Notes: a model not told the origin generated them from the letters alone. A DNA stretch of 28,812 nt from Rhizophagus sp. LPA8_4_AMF (GCA_021464525.1 JADRCO010000653.1:1-28812), one strand, 5' to 3'; counted from the stretch's first letter, positions 10,753 through 20,672 are shown. Numbers and translations are program-made.

Positions 10753-12012
10753 ATGGTTAACATCAAAGTAATCCATAAAAAAGCTGTTCGTCGGTTTACT
10801 CTTCCTTCTAACGCAACTTGGATTGAGTTAGAAGCAAAACTTCGCACTCTCTTCAATATTCCTGCATTATCTCCTTTCACACTTTCATATACTGATGAGG
10901 ATAATGATGTTATTACACTTTCAACTGATTTAGAACTTCAAGAAATTTTTTCTTCTGCCCCAACCGTCAAATTTGATTTGAAATTTTCAACTTCTGATGA
11001 TTCAAGTGATAGTGAAGACTCTGGTAATGAAGTTTGGGTACTTGAAGGTAGAAATATTCTTCCAAGTAAAGAAGCCACGACTGATATTTCTGGTTTACAA
11101 GAGAATGTTTCACAAAAGAATATAGTTAGCTCCACTAATCAAGAGCTTCAAGAGCCGCAGTTTATTGAGATCGATTCACGTGATTTAAATGAAAACGAAA
11201 CATCAAATAAAGCGGATGAACCCCTTGAAAAAGAAGATGAAAAGGAAAAACCACGTCAAGTAAATCTCTTGGACGATGAATTCTTCGAATCACTCAATTC
11301 ACTTAAATTGACTAAACCTATAAATGAAATTGAAGCAATTGAAACAGTTGAAAGTACTCCCTCAGAACAAGATCAACCACGACAAGATTCTACAGTTGAC
11401 CTTCAACAATTTCAAATGATGATTGAACAAAATCAAGATGCTATCAAAGAGAATCCTCAGCTAATCGCAAGTATTAAGGATATCATGGATCAAATCCGAC
11501 AGTTAGATTCTTTTCGTGAACCGATCATGAAGTCACGTAAGCGTAATAAAAATTTCTTAAACCGTCCTATCACACCACCAATTCCTGGATGTACAAGACA
11601 TACTCTTCATGTGTCTCCAACTTCTGAATTCCATCGCTCTCTCACACCACCACCAATTCCTGGAGCTTTTCCAAAACCACCACCACAATCTATTCAAGTT
11701 CCTTGGGCTGCTCAGCCACCAAAAGGCGGCCGAGGAGGCCGATTTCGTGGAGGACATCGATTCCATAGACATCATCACCATCACTATGATGATAGTAATC
11801 ACGAACAAAGAGAAAAAACACTAGACGAGGGGGAAACACTAGAGACAGAAGAAACATTAGAAGGAACAACTGATGAGATCGTTTATAAAGAGAAATTTAA
11901 ATTACTTACAAGTATGGGTTTCAAGGATGAATTTGTGAAAGCTGAATTGGAAAAACAAGAAGATAATCTTGACAAAATTGTTGAGAATTTATTACTAAAA
12001 AGTCAAATGTAA
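10753..12012 (+). CDS. PB1-UBA domain protein, possible selective-autophagy receptor
   Basis: A single exon encodes 419 residues. Residues 1-78 form a PB1 domain: basic first strand (VNIKVIHKKAVRRF) and an OPCA-type acidic stretch YTDEDNDVITLSTDLELQE at 46-64. The C-terminus (about 378-417) is a UBA-type three-helix ubiquitin-binding domain with the MGF loop at 388. In between lie an acidic low-complexity region, a candidate LC3/Atg8-interacting motif DDEFFESL at 174-181, two proline-rich repeats (TPPIPG, TPPPIPGAF), a Gly/Arg patch (GGRGGRFRGG from about 327) and a His run. PB1 plus UBA is the architecture of p62/SQSTM1 and NBR1-type cargo receptors, but the ZZ zinc finger and the NBR1 FW domain are missing. 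Receptor function is therefore an inference. The start codon has AAAA before it and nothing upstream in frame looks like protein. Confidence 0.88.
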   Translation: MVNIKVIHKKAVRRFTLPSNATWIELEAKLRTLFNIPALSPFTLSYTDEDNDVITLSTDLELQEIFSSAPTVKFDLKFSTSDDSSDSEDSGNEVWVLEGRNILPSKEATTDISGLQENVSQKNIVSSTNQELQEPQFIEIDSRDLNENETSNKADEPLEKEDEKEKPRQVNLLDDEFFESLNSLKLTKPINEIEAIETVESTPSEQDQPRQDSTVDLQQFQMMIEQNQDAIKENPQLIASIKDIMDQIRQLDSFREPIMKSRKRNKNFLNRPITPPIPGCTRHTLHVSPTSEFHRSLTPPPIPGAFPKPPPQSIQVPWAAQPPKGGRGGRFRGGHRFHRHHHHHYDDSNHEQREKTLDEGETLETEETLEGTTDEIVYKEKFKLLTSMGFKDEFVKAELEKQEDNLDKIVENLLLKSQM

Positions 12013-12576
12013 ACTTTTAATTTAGTATATAATCGGATTTAACACATTATACATTTTTTTTGTAATAATTTTTAACAAAAAGAAAAAAAATATTGTAGTT
12101 TTTTAATTTTCCTATTTGTAATATTTATTATTGAAGCTGTTTTTTTCAAAAAAAAAAAAAAAAAAAAAAAAATTTAAATTTTTTTTTTCGTAATATTTTA
12201 TATTGAATCTTAAAAAAAAAAAAATAAAAAAAATTTTTTTTCAGTTAAGCAAAAAAGTAGGACTATAGGAGTAATGTTCAGATAACCATGGAAATTCTGC
12301 AAGTTGACAGACAGTTCTCGCCAATTTATGACTATGGGCTTCGGTAACAAATTATAACACTATAAAGTAAAAGATGCACTCTTTACTAATACGACTGTAA
12401 ATTCATTCTTTGTGTTTCTTATATAAATAAAATATTTAAAGTGTTATATAAATAATTGGATTTATCAATATGATTATTTGGTTAAAGTTATAGTATGAAG
12501 TTCATTTAATAAAAATTATATAAGATATATTTCAAATTACTGCAAATGTCAAAAATACTCAAAATAGTAATTATTA
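12013..12576. other. AT-rich spacer with long A and T runs
   Basis: This lies between the PB1-UBA stop and the stop of the second BTB gene. 12055-12245 is dominated by A and T homopolymers (one run of about 25 A near 12150). The rest has a short GC-richer stretch at 12245-12350 without ORF, tRNA or repeat that I can recognise. It should contain both 3' UTRs. Confidence 0.55.
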
Positions 12577-13447
12577 TTAAGCCAATCTTTTAGTATAAGA
12601 TAGAATAGCAGTTTTAGGATATTTTTCCTTGATATTTATAATTATAACACAATATTCTCTATCACCAGGATCACAAATATCACAATTCCAGTCAATTCCA
12701 ATAATATTATTTCTGAGATAATCCCCAATTTCATCACCAAATTTTTCTATAATAGAAAATCCAGCATCACTAAAAGGTTTCATAATTTTAGTTAGATTTG
12801 AAACTCCTATTGATTCACTTTTAGCCCAATATTCTTTCATATATTTAGGTGTTCTATAAAATCTTAATTCAATAAAATTTAAAAATTGACTCATGGCTTC
12901 ACGTATTAATTTTACTAAAGCTGAAATAAATTCGTCAACTTTAGCTGCTGCTAATCTATGAATTAATGTTGTGTTTTTAATGAAATTATTATTATAATAA
13001 TCTTTTAAATTTTCCATCGGAATTTCAAAATATTCAAGTTCCGCCGCTAATTCTTCTCTTGTTATATATGCTTTTTTTGAATCATTAGGTCCTATAGATA
13101 ATAATATTTTACCAGTTCGATACCATTCTAAAATATATCTAAAAGCGTATCCATTTCGATCAAAGAAATATTCATTTTCTTTAACTTTTAAGAATGATCG
13201 ATTATTTTCATTATTTTCTTCGAATATTCTACCAAGACGTGTGTTTGGATATTTTACTAAAGTCGATGCTAATGTTTCGTACTAAATATTATAAATTGTA
13301 ATTAATGAACAAATAAATTTTTTCTTTTTTTTTTCTTTTTTTTTCTTTTTTACGATTTACCTTTACGCCTCCAATATTTAAGACGATTGTTTTCTCATAG
13401 TTACGAACAAATTTATCATCAATATCCATTTGACTTGAATTCGACAT
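12577..13447 (-). CDS. BTB/POZ (K+-channel T1/KCTD-like) domain protein, copy 2
   Basis: Two exons (13447-13361 and 13281-12577) encode 263 residues. The first exon ends in YEKTIVLNIGGVK and the second opens with YETLASTLVKYPNTRLG, so the intron sits at exactly the same codon as in the copy at 7327-8316. The T1/BTB core follows (NEYFFDRNGYAFRYILEWYRTGKILL, then ELAAELEYFEIP). The C-terminal block (AAAKVDEFISALVKLIREAM, FIELRFYRTPKYMKEYWA, IMKPFSDAGFSIIEKFGDEI) aligns with that of copy 1 throughout. The acidic linker of copy 1 is replaced by a short Asn-rich stretch. Same strand, same intron position and same domain order indicate a local duplication with considerable divergence. The intron of copy 2 is full of T/C runs. 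Confidence 0.9.
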
Positions 13448-14999
13448 TTGATAGATTTTTTTATATTTGAAATAAAATAATTTTAAAAAAAAATTTATGG
13501 AAGAAAAAAAATGAATTAGAGATGTGTATTGCATAATAAGAATAATGTATTACATAAGTTAACAAGTTGATCATTTAATATAACCATAATTGAAAAGTAT
13601 CAAGGAAATGTAGGGTTTTCATCGCTGTCATAACCAATTAATTTAAAAAGTCAAAAATCAATGTTCACTTCTCATAAGAAAATTAGAGATAAATTATATT
13701 ATTTATCTCAATATTATTTTTTAGTTAATTCTTCGTGTTTGAACACAGTTAGATCACCATCTAGTATATGCGGAAAGGATTTCCCACCACGAGATTAAAT
13801 GTCTCGCCTAAAGAAGATTCTTTAAGTTGATAATACTTCGATGTGTTTAAAATTTGTCTAGTGATTTTATATAGCCTTTATCTATAGTGGAATGTTTGTT
13901 TATTAATGATGAATGAGTAAGAACGGAACGACATATTTGGATAATAAATACTTTACACCGCGTTTCATCATAATATTGCTTGGTCCCGAATTATAGTTAG
14001 TGATACGTAATTAAATTAAACGAATACATTTAGATGAGCCGAAATGTTAATACTCAGCCGAAATGTTAATACTCATCAGAAATGTACTAATTTCAGAATT
14101 TTTTTTAAGTAAACATATACTGTATGTAGGTTATTAATCAAATAATAGAAATTATTTAAATCTGAAAGACCAACTTATTATTTTGACACTTCTAGATTTC
14201 AATAAGCCAGAATTTATTATTAATCAATTAAAGCACATTTGCAATCAATTATATCAAAATATAAACTATTGTATTTCCTATATTCCATATTTAAATTAAC
14301 CAATAAAAACTTTTTTTTAAAAAAAAAAATATGATTAGTAATAACTTATTAACTTTAATCAAAGATAAAAATATTGCTAATACTTTTCAAACAAATTTCA
14401 GTAATTGAAAAAGTCAATCTTTCAAACTTATTTGTATTAATAATTACAGCAGAATCAAAATAATCTACATATATATATGTCATCTTCTTGGAATTTGTAT
14501 ATACATCACTCTTATAAACCCATTTTTCCAGAACAGATTTCAAAAAAGTATCTATAAAGTTGGACAAAATATCCTATATCTTTAACAATGCCAGTTACAT
14601 TTATTTCAAATAGTAGAATATAAGCTAATAATATTACCTGCAATCATGAAGCAGAAATTAATAACTGGATTAAATATAAACTTATTGTTCTATAAAAGCA
14701 ATTATTTAAATATAATAGAAACATTTTTGACTAATTTATATAAGATTTATTTAAGGAATATAAATAGTAGATCAAAACTAACTGTATTATAAAATTAATA
14801 ATATGAAAATATTTTTGCTTCCATAAAAATACCATAAATTTACTAATATCTGAATTGAGAATAATAATTTTGCTTACTTTTTTTCCATGCATTTCATAAT
14901 TTTTTACACCTATAAAATATATAATTGTAAAAACTAATAAAATAAGAATGGAGCAAATATATTATTATTAGTAATATCCTTCATAACGTTCCTTATAAG
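13448..14999. other. AT-rich intergenic region
   Basis: About 1.55 kb upstream of the second BTB gene. It should hold that gene's promoter near 13450-13600. Otherwise I see only AT-rich sequence, one 19 bp tandem duplication at 14037-14074 and a T/A run junction at about 14310. A 70-codon minus-strand frame at 14355-14567 has no recognisable motif. Confidence 0.5.
14037..14074. repeat. Two tandem copies of a 19 bp unit
   Basis: The unit AGCCGAAATGTTAATACTC occurs twice in a row without mismatch (14037-14055 and 14056-14074), followed by a partial third copy (ATCAGAAATG). It is short, with no evident function. Confidence 0.85.
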
Positions 15000-15557
15000 A
15001 CTATTAGAAAGTTTATAGTCTTGTCTTCGAGGTCACTTCTATACCTTGATGGTAAGGTCCTGTCCAGGTGGTTATTCAATGATACCACTTGAGGTCCAAA
15101 GTAGCAATGCAATGACTTAATGGTAGTTTACCTTCTAATAGGTTTAGACCAACCAGAATGTTCATGAACTGACAGATGTATAAGGTTCTGAGGCTGGGTT
15201 CGATTCCCAGATGAATTTGACATACTAGCTGGTAATTTCTGGAAAGCTGAGGTAGGCTTCTTATATATAGGGGAGATTCTATACCTTTGGCATAAGCTTC
15301 TTGGTGATCACTGCTAGGTATGGACTGCATCATGGTGAATTAGTATGTACAGTTCAGCTATATATTTCAACAAAGGGTCATGATGTCCTCCTATAATACT
15401 ACTAAAGGATTCACAACTATATCAGACTTGAAGGGGCAGTCACAGCCTATAATGGGCTTGAATGAGGCCACATAGGACGTCCTAGTATTGCAGTATCTCT
15501 AGGATGTATAACTAGTATGGAAGGGTATCTAGATGTTTGCTTCCATTACACCTAACC
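15000..15557 (+). repeat. Probable tRNA-derived SINE or similar Pol III retroelement, partial
   Basis: The sequence from about 15000 to the edge of the next element is GC-richer than its surroundings. It contains a perfect T-arm: CTGGG 15194-15198, loop TTCGATT, CCCAG 15206-15210, which matches the internal Pol III B box GGTTCGATTCC (15197-15207). About 75-80 bp upstream, TGACTTAATGGTAG near 15114 resembles an A box, a wider gap than in a normal tRNA. No full cloverleaf can be folded around it, so a tRNA gene is excluded. The same kind of sequence seems to resume at 17229, so the TIR element at 15560-17226 may have inserted into it. Boundaries are not certain. Confidence 0.45.
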
Positions 15558-15780
15558 TAAGGATGGTGTCACAAATAGGCAATTGCAGAATAATTGCAAT
15601 TTGCGATATTGCAGAATATTGCAAATTTTTAAATCTAAATACCCACAATTCCGCAATTCTGCAAACGTTCCGCAATTCCGCAAAATATCACAATTCTGTA
15701 AAGTACTGCATTTCGATTGCAGAATAATTGCGAAATTGCAAAACATTTGCAGAATTGTGGATTATTTGCAATTTCACAAT

Positions 15781-17090
15781 ATTTTTTATTAAAGCAATCC
15801 AAAAAAATGTTGCAAAAACGTTTTTTAATAAGTAATATAATTTTAAAAAAACGTATATTGCAAAAATGTTTTTTTAATTAAAAATACTTTGAAAAAACAT
15901 TTCACAACATTTTTTCATTAAATTAATTAGAAAAATGTTGCATAAACATTTTTTAATTAATACTTTGAAAAAATATTTCGCAACGTTTCTTGTTAAATTA
16001 ATTAAAAAATGTTGCGTAAACTATACATGCTGTCCAAATTATTTTGGGCTGCCATAATTATAAGTAAAATCCCAAATTCAATTATGGCATCCCAAATTAT
16101 TTTGGCACTTTATATAGTAAATTACATATAAACTGAATGAATTACAGCATCCCAAATTATAATTATGGCATTCCAAAATAATTTGGGCAACATGTATAGC
16201 GTAAACATTTTTTCTATTAAAAATGCTTTGAAAAAATGTTTTGCAATGTTTTTCTATTAAAAATACTTTAAAAAACGTTTTACAACATTTTTTCTATTAA
16301 AAATACTTTGAAAAAATATTTCGCAATGTTTTGTTATTAAAAATACTTTAAAAAATATTTCGCAACATTTTTTCGTTAAATTAATTAGAAAAAAGTTATG
16401 TAAATATTTTTTTAATTAAGAATACTTTGAAAAATGTTTCACAATGTTTTTTTGTTAAATTAATTAAAAACCGTTGCGTAAATAATTTTTCTATTAAAAA
16501 TACTTTGAAAAACGTTTCACAACATTTTTTCATTAAATTAATTAGAAAAACGTTGTATAAACATTTTTTCTATTAAAAATACTATGAAAAAACGTTTTGC
16601 AATGTTTTTTTGTTAAATTAATTAAAAAATATTATGTAAACATTTTTTCTATTAAAAATACTTTGAAAAAATATTTTGCAATGTTTTTTCATTAAATTAA
16701 TTAAAAAAATGTTGCGTAAACATTTTTTTAATTAAAAATACTTTGAAAAAATGTTTTGCAACATTTTTTCAAAGTATTTAATAGAAAAATGTTTACACAA
16801 CATTTTAATTAATTTAACGAAAAAATATTGCGAAATATTTTTTCAAAGTATTTTTAATTAAAAAAATATTTACGCAATATATATTTTTCTAATTAATTTA
16901 ATGAAAAAATATTGCGTAAATATTTTTTTAATTAAAAAGACTGAAAAAACGTTTTATAATATTTTTTCGTTAAATTAATTAAAAAAATGTTGCATAAATA
17001 TTTTTTTTAATTAAAAATACTTTGAAAAAATGTTTTGCAATGTTTTTTCATTAAATTAATTAAAAAACGTTTTGCAATGTTTTTTTTTAT
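15781..17090. repeat. Satellite array A, unit about 80 bp, rich in short palindromes
   Basis: Roughly 15 degenerate units follow one another. Each contains a palindromic word of the type AATGTTGCGTAAACATT, an AT block ATTAAAAATACTTTGAAAAA, a second palindrome such as AAATGTTTTGCAACATTT, and ATTAAATTAATTAA. Most units share one orientation. A segment from about 16757 to 16930 is reversed. A 177 bp MITE interrupts one unit at 16022-16198. No reading frame is kept. Confidence 0.85.
16022..16198. mobile_element. Nested 177 bp MITE with 42 bp TIRs and an 8 bp target duplication
   Basis: The ends are inverted copies of each other over 42 bp (16022-16063 and 16157-16198) with four mismatches, starting TATACATG. 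The flanks are the direct repeat GCGTAAAC at 16014-16021 and 16199-16206. Removing the element and one repeat restores a normal satellite unit (GTTGCGTAAACATTTTTT), which proves the insertion. An 8 bp duplication is typical of the hAT superfamily (also of a few others), so hAT is likely. The interior repeats the ATTATGGCATCCCAAATTAT theme of its ends and has no gene. Confidence 0.88.
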
Positions 17091-17226
17091 TAAATCAGTT
17101 CAGTAAACTAGTAGAACTAATACCAAAACTGATCAGGTGAATTGCAGAATTGCAGATCACTAACCACAATTTGACTCCAAAATCCACAATATTGTAGATT
17201 TGATCAATCAATTGTGACACCATTCT

Positions 17227-17541
17227 TAACCTGACCCCTGAACCGCTGTACAGGCGGCATTGATTTAGGTCAAGTATCAGCTACACTAATGCTCAGGAAT
17301 AGGGTATAACACAAGGGCATTTACTTAATATGGTAATATTTGAAGGGCATCGAGTATATAATCTCTGTTGACTGTATAGTACAAGGGGAAGTTATAATAA
17401 CGTTAAAAAAAGAGCCAAGGGTGATAGTGATGAGCATCATTACCTTTATTGGTAGCCTATCATCACTTAGTCCAAGTTATTGACCAATACATCAGGTGAA
17501 CAACATAAAAAAAAAATTATTATTAATAATATAAGGAATTA
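17227..17541. other. Spacer between the two TIR elements
   Basis: This GC-richer stretch resembles the sequence left of 15560 in composition and may be the other half of the retroelement-like repeat split by the insertion. It holds a nested stem-loop at 17426-17467: an outer AGTGATGA/TCATCACT pair of 8 bp and an inner TACC/GGTA pair with loop TTTATT. There is no ORF. Confidence 0.45.
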
Positions 17542-17578
17542 TCGCCGTTTTCAAAATGGTATGCGTAGTGTTGATCAT
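17542..17578 (+). repeat. Left terminal inverted repeat of the transposon
   Basis: It begins TCGCCG right after TA and runs to GATCAT. It pairs with 20795-20831 at 33 of 37 positions. Every mismatch is a transition. Confidence 0.88.
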
Positions 17579-17815
17579 TTGATAAAAAAAAAACTGATTT
17601 TTGCCCGAATATTTTAAATCTGATATATTTGTCGCATTGTTTTCTAATAAATACCCAAGATTTCCCAGCATTATTTGCAAAAGTAGGTTCACCTACAGCT
17701 TTTTATAGAGTTATAGACTAAGTTATTATGTAATATTTGAAAGTTTTTTCATTCTAAGTTTGCGATTATTCTCAGATTATTCAGATTATTCAACTTTAGA
17801 CGCTATTTTTCTCCA

Positions 17816-18997
17816 ATGGCTCGTGCTTTCAGTGAAGATCTGAAGTGGAGAATTATTTTTCTTCATAATGATGGATATAATCAAAAAAAAATTGCAAGAT
17901 TATTACACATTAGCAAACGTACTGTTGATAATATCTTGCAAATATATGTACAATGGGAAACAATAGTAAATCCATGGCAAAAACTACCAGGACGTCATAA
18001 AACACTAACTCAAAATGAAATGAAGGTAATTTATAAGTAAAAGAGTATATCAATTCGCTTTTGAATATTACTAATTGTATTATCAATTTAGATATTACGA
18101 GAGTTAGTTAAGGACAAGGTGGATTTGTATTTAGATGAATTAGTAGGAGAACTTGAGCAACAGACAGGAAAGTTGGTTTCTATTCCAACTCTTTGAAGAT
18201 CTTTAGTTTACTGTGGAATTAGTAGAAAGAAAGTAAGTGTAAATTTATTATTTATTCATTTATAGTTTTCTTTTTTGTTATTTTTATTGTAATTTATTTA
18301 TATTGTTTTCAAATAGTTACATCAAGCAGCTTATGAACAGAATGAACTTCTTAGAAGTACATTTATTGCAAAAGTTGGACGTGATTATAGGCCTGAACAG
18401 CTTATATTTCTGGATGAAGCTTCTAAAGATGAACGTACTTTATCTCGTGGATATGGTTATTCTTTAAAAAATACTTTTGCAGTTAAAAAAAATGTGTTTA
18501 TACGTGAAATTTGTTATACAATATTGCCTGCATTTTCTCTACAAGGTATTATTGCTGTAGACATCATGGAGGGCATCTGTACAAAAGAAAACTTTAAAAA
18601 TTTTGTTATTTCAAATGTGGTAAGTTTAGAAATTGTTATAATAAATTGTTATTTATTTTATCTGTAATATTTATTTTTTTTCTTGTACTAGGTTCCTCAA
18701 ATGAATTCGTACCCTGGTGAACAAAGTGTTCTTGTACTTGATAATGCACGAATTCACCATGATCAAGATCTTATAGAATATATTGAAGCATTTGGTGGTC
18801 GTGTTGAGTTTTTACCCCCTTATTCATCAGACTTTAACCCAATTGAAACTTGTTTTTCTATTATAAAATCATTTTTAAAAAAATATAGGGACTTTGTTCA
18901 TTCATGTAATGATCCTAAATATCCTCTTTTAATAGCATGTTCTCAAATTACTCTGGAGACAGCTATGAAAGTTTTTAAGGATTCAATTTATATGTAA
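17816..18997 (+). pseudogene. DDE transposase (Tc1/mariner- or IS630-like), four exons, in-frame TGA
   Basis: Exons 17816-18025, 18092-18232, 18317-18619 and 18692-18997 have good GT-AG borders, all phase 0, and give 320 codons. The N-terminus is a helix-turn-helix DNA-binding region (FSEDLKWRIIFLH, NQKKIARLLHISKRTVDNIL). The catalytic half shows the first Asp in IFLDEASKDERT, the second in VLVLDNARIHH and the Glu in FNPIE. Thirty-four residues separate the last two, i.e. a DD34E pattern. PPYSSDFNPIE is the classic family signature. The enzyme would cut and paste the element at TA sites. Exon 2 has TGA at 18194-18196 between IPTL and RSLVYCGISRKK, at a position where relatives have Trp, so a TGG-to-TGA change is likely and this copy should not give a full protein. 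No splice choice of reasonable length removes the stop. Confidence 0.88.
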
Positions 18998-19129
18998 TAG
19001 AATTTATAGAAAAAAAAATAAAGATTTTTGAACAGTAAAGTTTATAGAAATTTTATTTCGTATTAGTCAAACTGTAAAATGTATATTTATTATATTATAA
19101 ATGAAAATATAATATGAATTTTCTTGAAA

Positions 19130-20672
19130 TTATTTGTAATATTTTGCAGCAGCTCTAAATGCTTTTCGCCACCCAATTTTATTTACACCTAATTGGTCAA
19201 ATTCTGCATCTGTAAGATCATGTATTTGATCTACAGTAATCCGTTCATTTTCAAAAATATTTTTAAAATTAGCTAATTCTTCTGTATCACCATTTGCACC
19301 CAATTTAGTAAAGAATTCGTTAAGGGAAGGAACTGCTTGCGTTGGAGAAGATAATGGTGTATTAGAAGTATTTACCATATTTGAATTTTGCGCAAGTGAA
19401 ATCATTTGAGGCGTCATAGTAAAAAAAATTGGTGTCATATTAGAACTTGAAAGTGTTGCTGTAGGTGAAGATGGCTTGAAATTTCCTTTCGTACTGCTAG
19501 ATTGTGAGAAAATCGGTAAATTTAGTGTTTGAGTATCGTCTGTGGTACCTCGAATCTAAAATAATAAAAATTTATTAGCTTTTTGATGGTCAATAAGAAA
19601 TTTATAAAAATATTTACAATTTCTTTTGCCCAGCATTGCAAATGCATAGCTGTAAGCTTTATATGCCTTCCATCACCAATAAAACATGATGCATCATGCT
19701 GATTGCATTTGTATTTTCTCTCAATTCACGAATTATATGGCCTTCTTGTTGTAAAATTGTAGAAAAATTTTCTAATTTCGGTACTGCACTTTTTTTTTTA
19801 TGCAACTTGAAATTCTCATTTTCAGAATCTTCAGAATCTGAGATTTCCTAAAAAAAAAATAAAAATAAAATAAAAAATAGTTTTCTGTATAAAAGAAATA
19901 AAAAGTAAGTTACCTTTCTCTTTTGCTTTTTCTTTTTAAGAGACACTATAATTGACATATTCTTTTTTTTATCTACCAGCCCTTTGTAATCTAAGAGGAA
20001 CTTTTTGTAATCTTGTATATCTTCTAATTGCGTTCTAACCCTTCCTGATTTTTCTGGCTTAAATGATATTGAATAATCAGAATGCATGATTTTTCTATCA
20101 CCAGTTAGTTTTCCAATATAATGGTGAACATCTGCAAGTATATCATCTAATGATGATACCTCAACTTCTAACCATTTTGATGGTAATGATGGGCCAGTAG
20201 AAGGTTTTATGACCAAATTAAATGATATAGTAATTTGCTCAGTTTCAGATTTTTCATCCACTTCAAATTTATGCTTAATATTATTATCAGATTCATCTAA
20301 GATAATACAATCATCATTTGATTTATTATTTTCTAAAGAATTTGAAGAGTCATTAGTGATAACGGATTTTTTCTGCCTTTGAAAATAACTGTGGCATGAG
20401 GAGCAAAGAGTAAAGTTGAACTTTGTACTGAGATCCAAAGAATAGTTGAAACGGGTGACATTATCTTTGATATATTCATATTGTTTAGAAAATAATTTAG
20501 GTGTAAAAACCCGAGAGTATGCAACTTTTACTTTATCTGTTCTATTCTTTTTACTTGGTTTTATAGTCTTGTCACAAGAGCACATTCTTTTTTGAATACT
20601 TAATTCATCTCCACAGTATAGACATTTCTTACACCCAAGACATGTACCGATTAGATATTCTTTAAGCGTCAT
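19130..20672 (-). pseudogene. Transposon-borne Cys-rich, SAM-domain protein gene, frameshifted
   Basis: Exons 20672-19914, 19847-19618 and 19555-19130 have GT-AG introns of 66 and 62 bp. The product would have about 470 residues. Its N-terminus has paired cysteines that look zinc-binding (CLGCKKCLYCG at 11-21, CSC at 31-33, CSSCH at 90-94). Next comes an acidic stretch with IILDESD, which resembles a SUMO-interacting motif, then a ~100-residue domain of uncertain fold (ITISFNLVIKP to NMSIIVSL) and a basic KKKKQKRK tail like a nuclear localisation signal. Exon 2 has a further Cys/His cluster (YKCNQHDASCF). The last ~65 residues are a SAM domain (SLNEFFTKLG to KAFRAAAKYYK). The frame is broken in exon 2: the A run at 19714-19717 appears one base short, because both sides are open and protein-like in frames that differ by one. 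Its role is unknown; DNA binding or help to the transposase is a guess. Confidence 0.8.

Larger units (their letters stand above)
15560..17226. mobile_element. TA-flanked TIR element filled with satellite DNA, no coding capacity
   Basis: Both ends carry a 15 bp inverted repeat, AGGATGGTGTCACAA at 15560-15574 and its complement with one mismatch at 17212-17226, each flanked by TA. Just inside both ends are short subterminal motifs of the type TTGCAGAAT, CAATTCCGCAA and GAATTGCAG (dense at 15580-15780, sparse at 17140-17170). The centre is an ~80 bp satellite. There is no gene, so it would depend on another element for movement. TA duplication suggests a Tc1/mariner-type or PIF-like mobiliser, but the family is not established. 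Confidence 0.6.

Noticed and set aside
11557..11824. Frames on both strands over the Pro/His-rich part of the PB1-UBA gene
   Set aside because: Compositional shadows of CCA/CAT-rich codons.
14355..14567. Minus-strand 70-codon frame
   Set aside because: No recognisable family, AT-driven composition, no supporting splice structure.
15110..15220. Possible tRNA gene
   Set aside because: The T-arm is perfect, but no acceptor stem or D/anticodon arms fit, and the A-to-B box distance is too long.
15076..15333. Minus-strand 85-codon frame
   Set aside because: Overlaps the Pol III T-arm sequence; it is best explained as the antisense of a SINE-like repeat.
15781..17090. CRISPR-like regular palindromic repeats
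   Set aside because: Units are degenerate, contiguous AT-rich satellite with no unique spacers, in a eukaryotic context.
18092..18232. Splicing around the TGA in the transposase
   Set aside because: The only GT-AG pair enclosing it would be an intron of about 37 bp, shorter than any other intron here, and it would remove conserved residues.
20333..20524. Second minus-strand frame within the SAM-domain gene
   Set aside because: It is an out-of-frame shadow of the Cys-rich exon.
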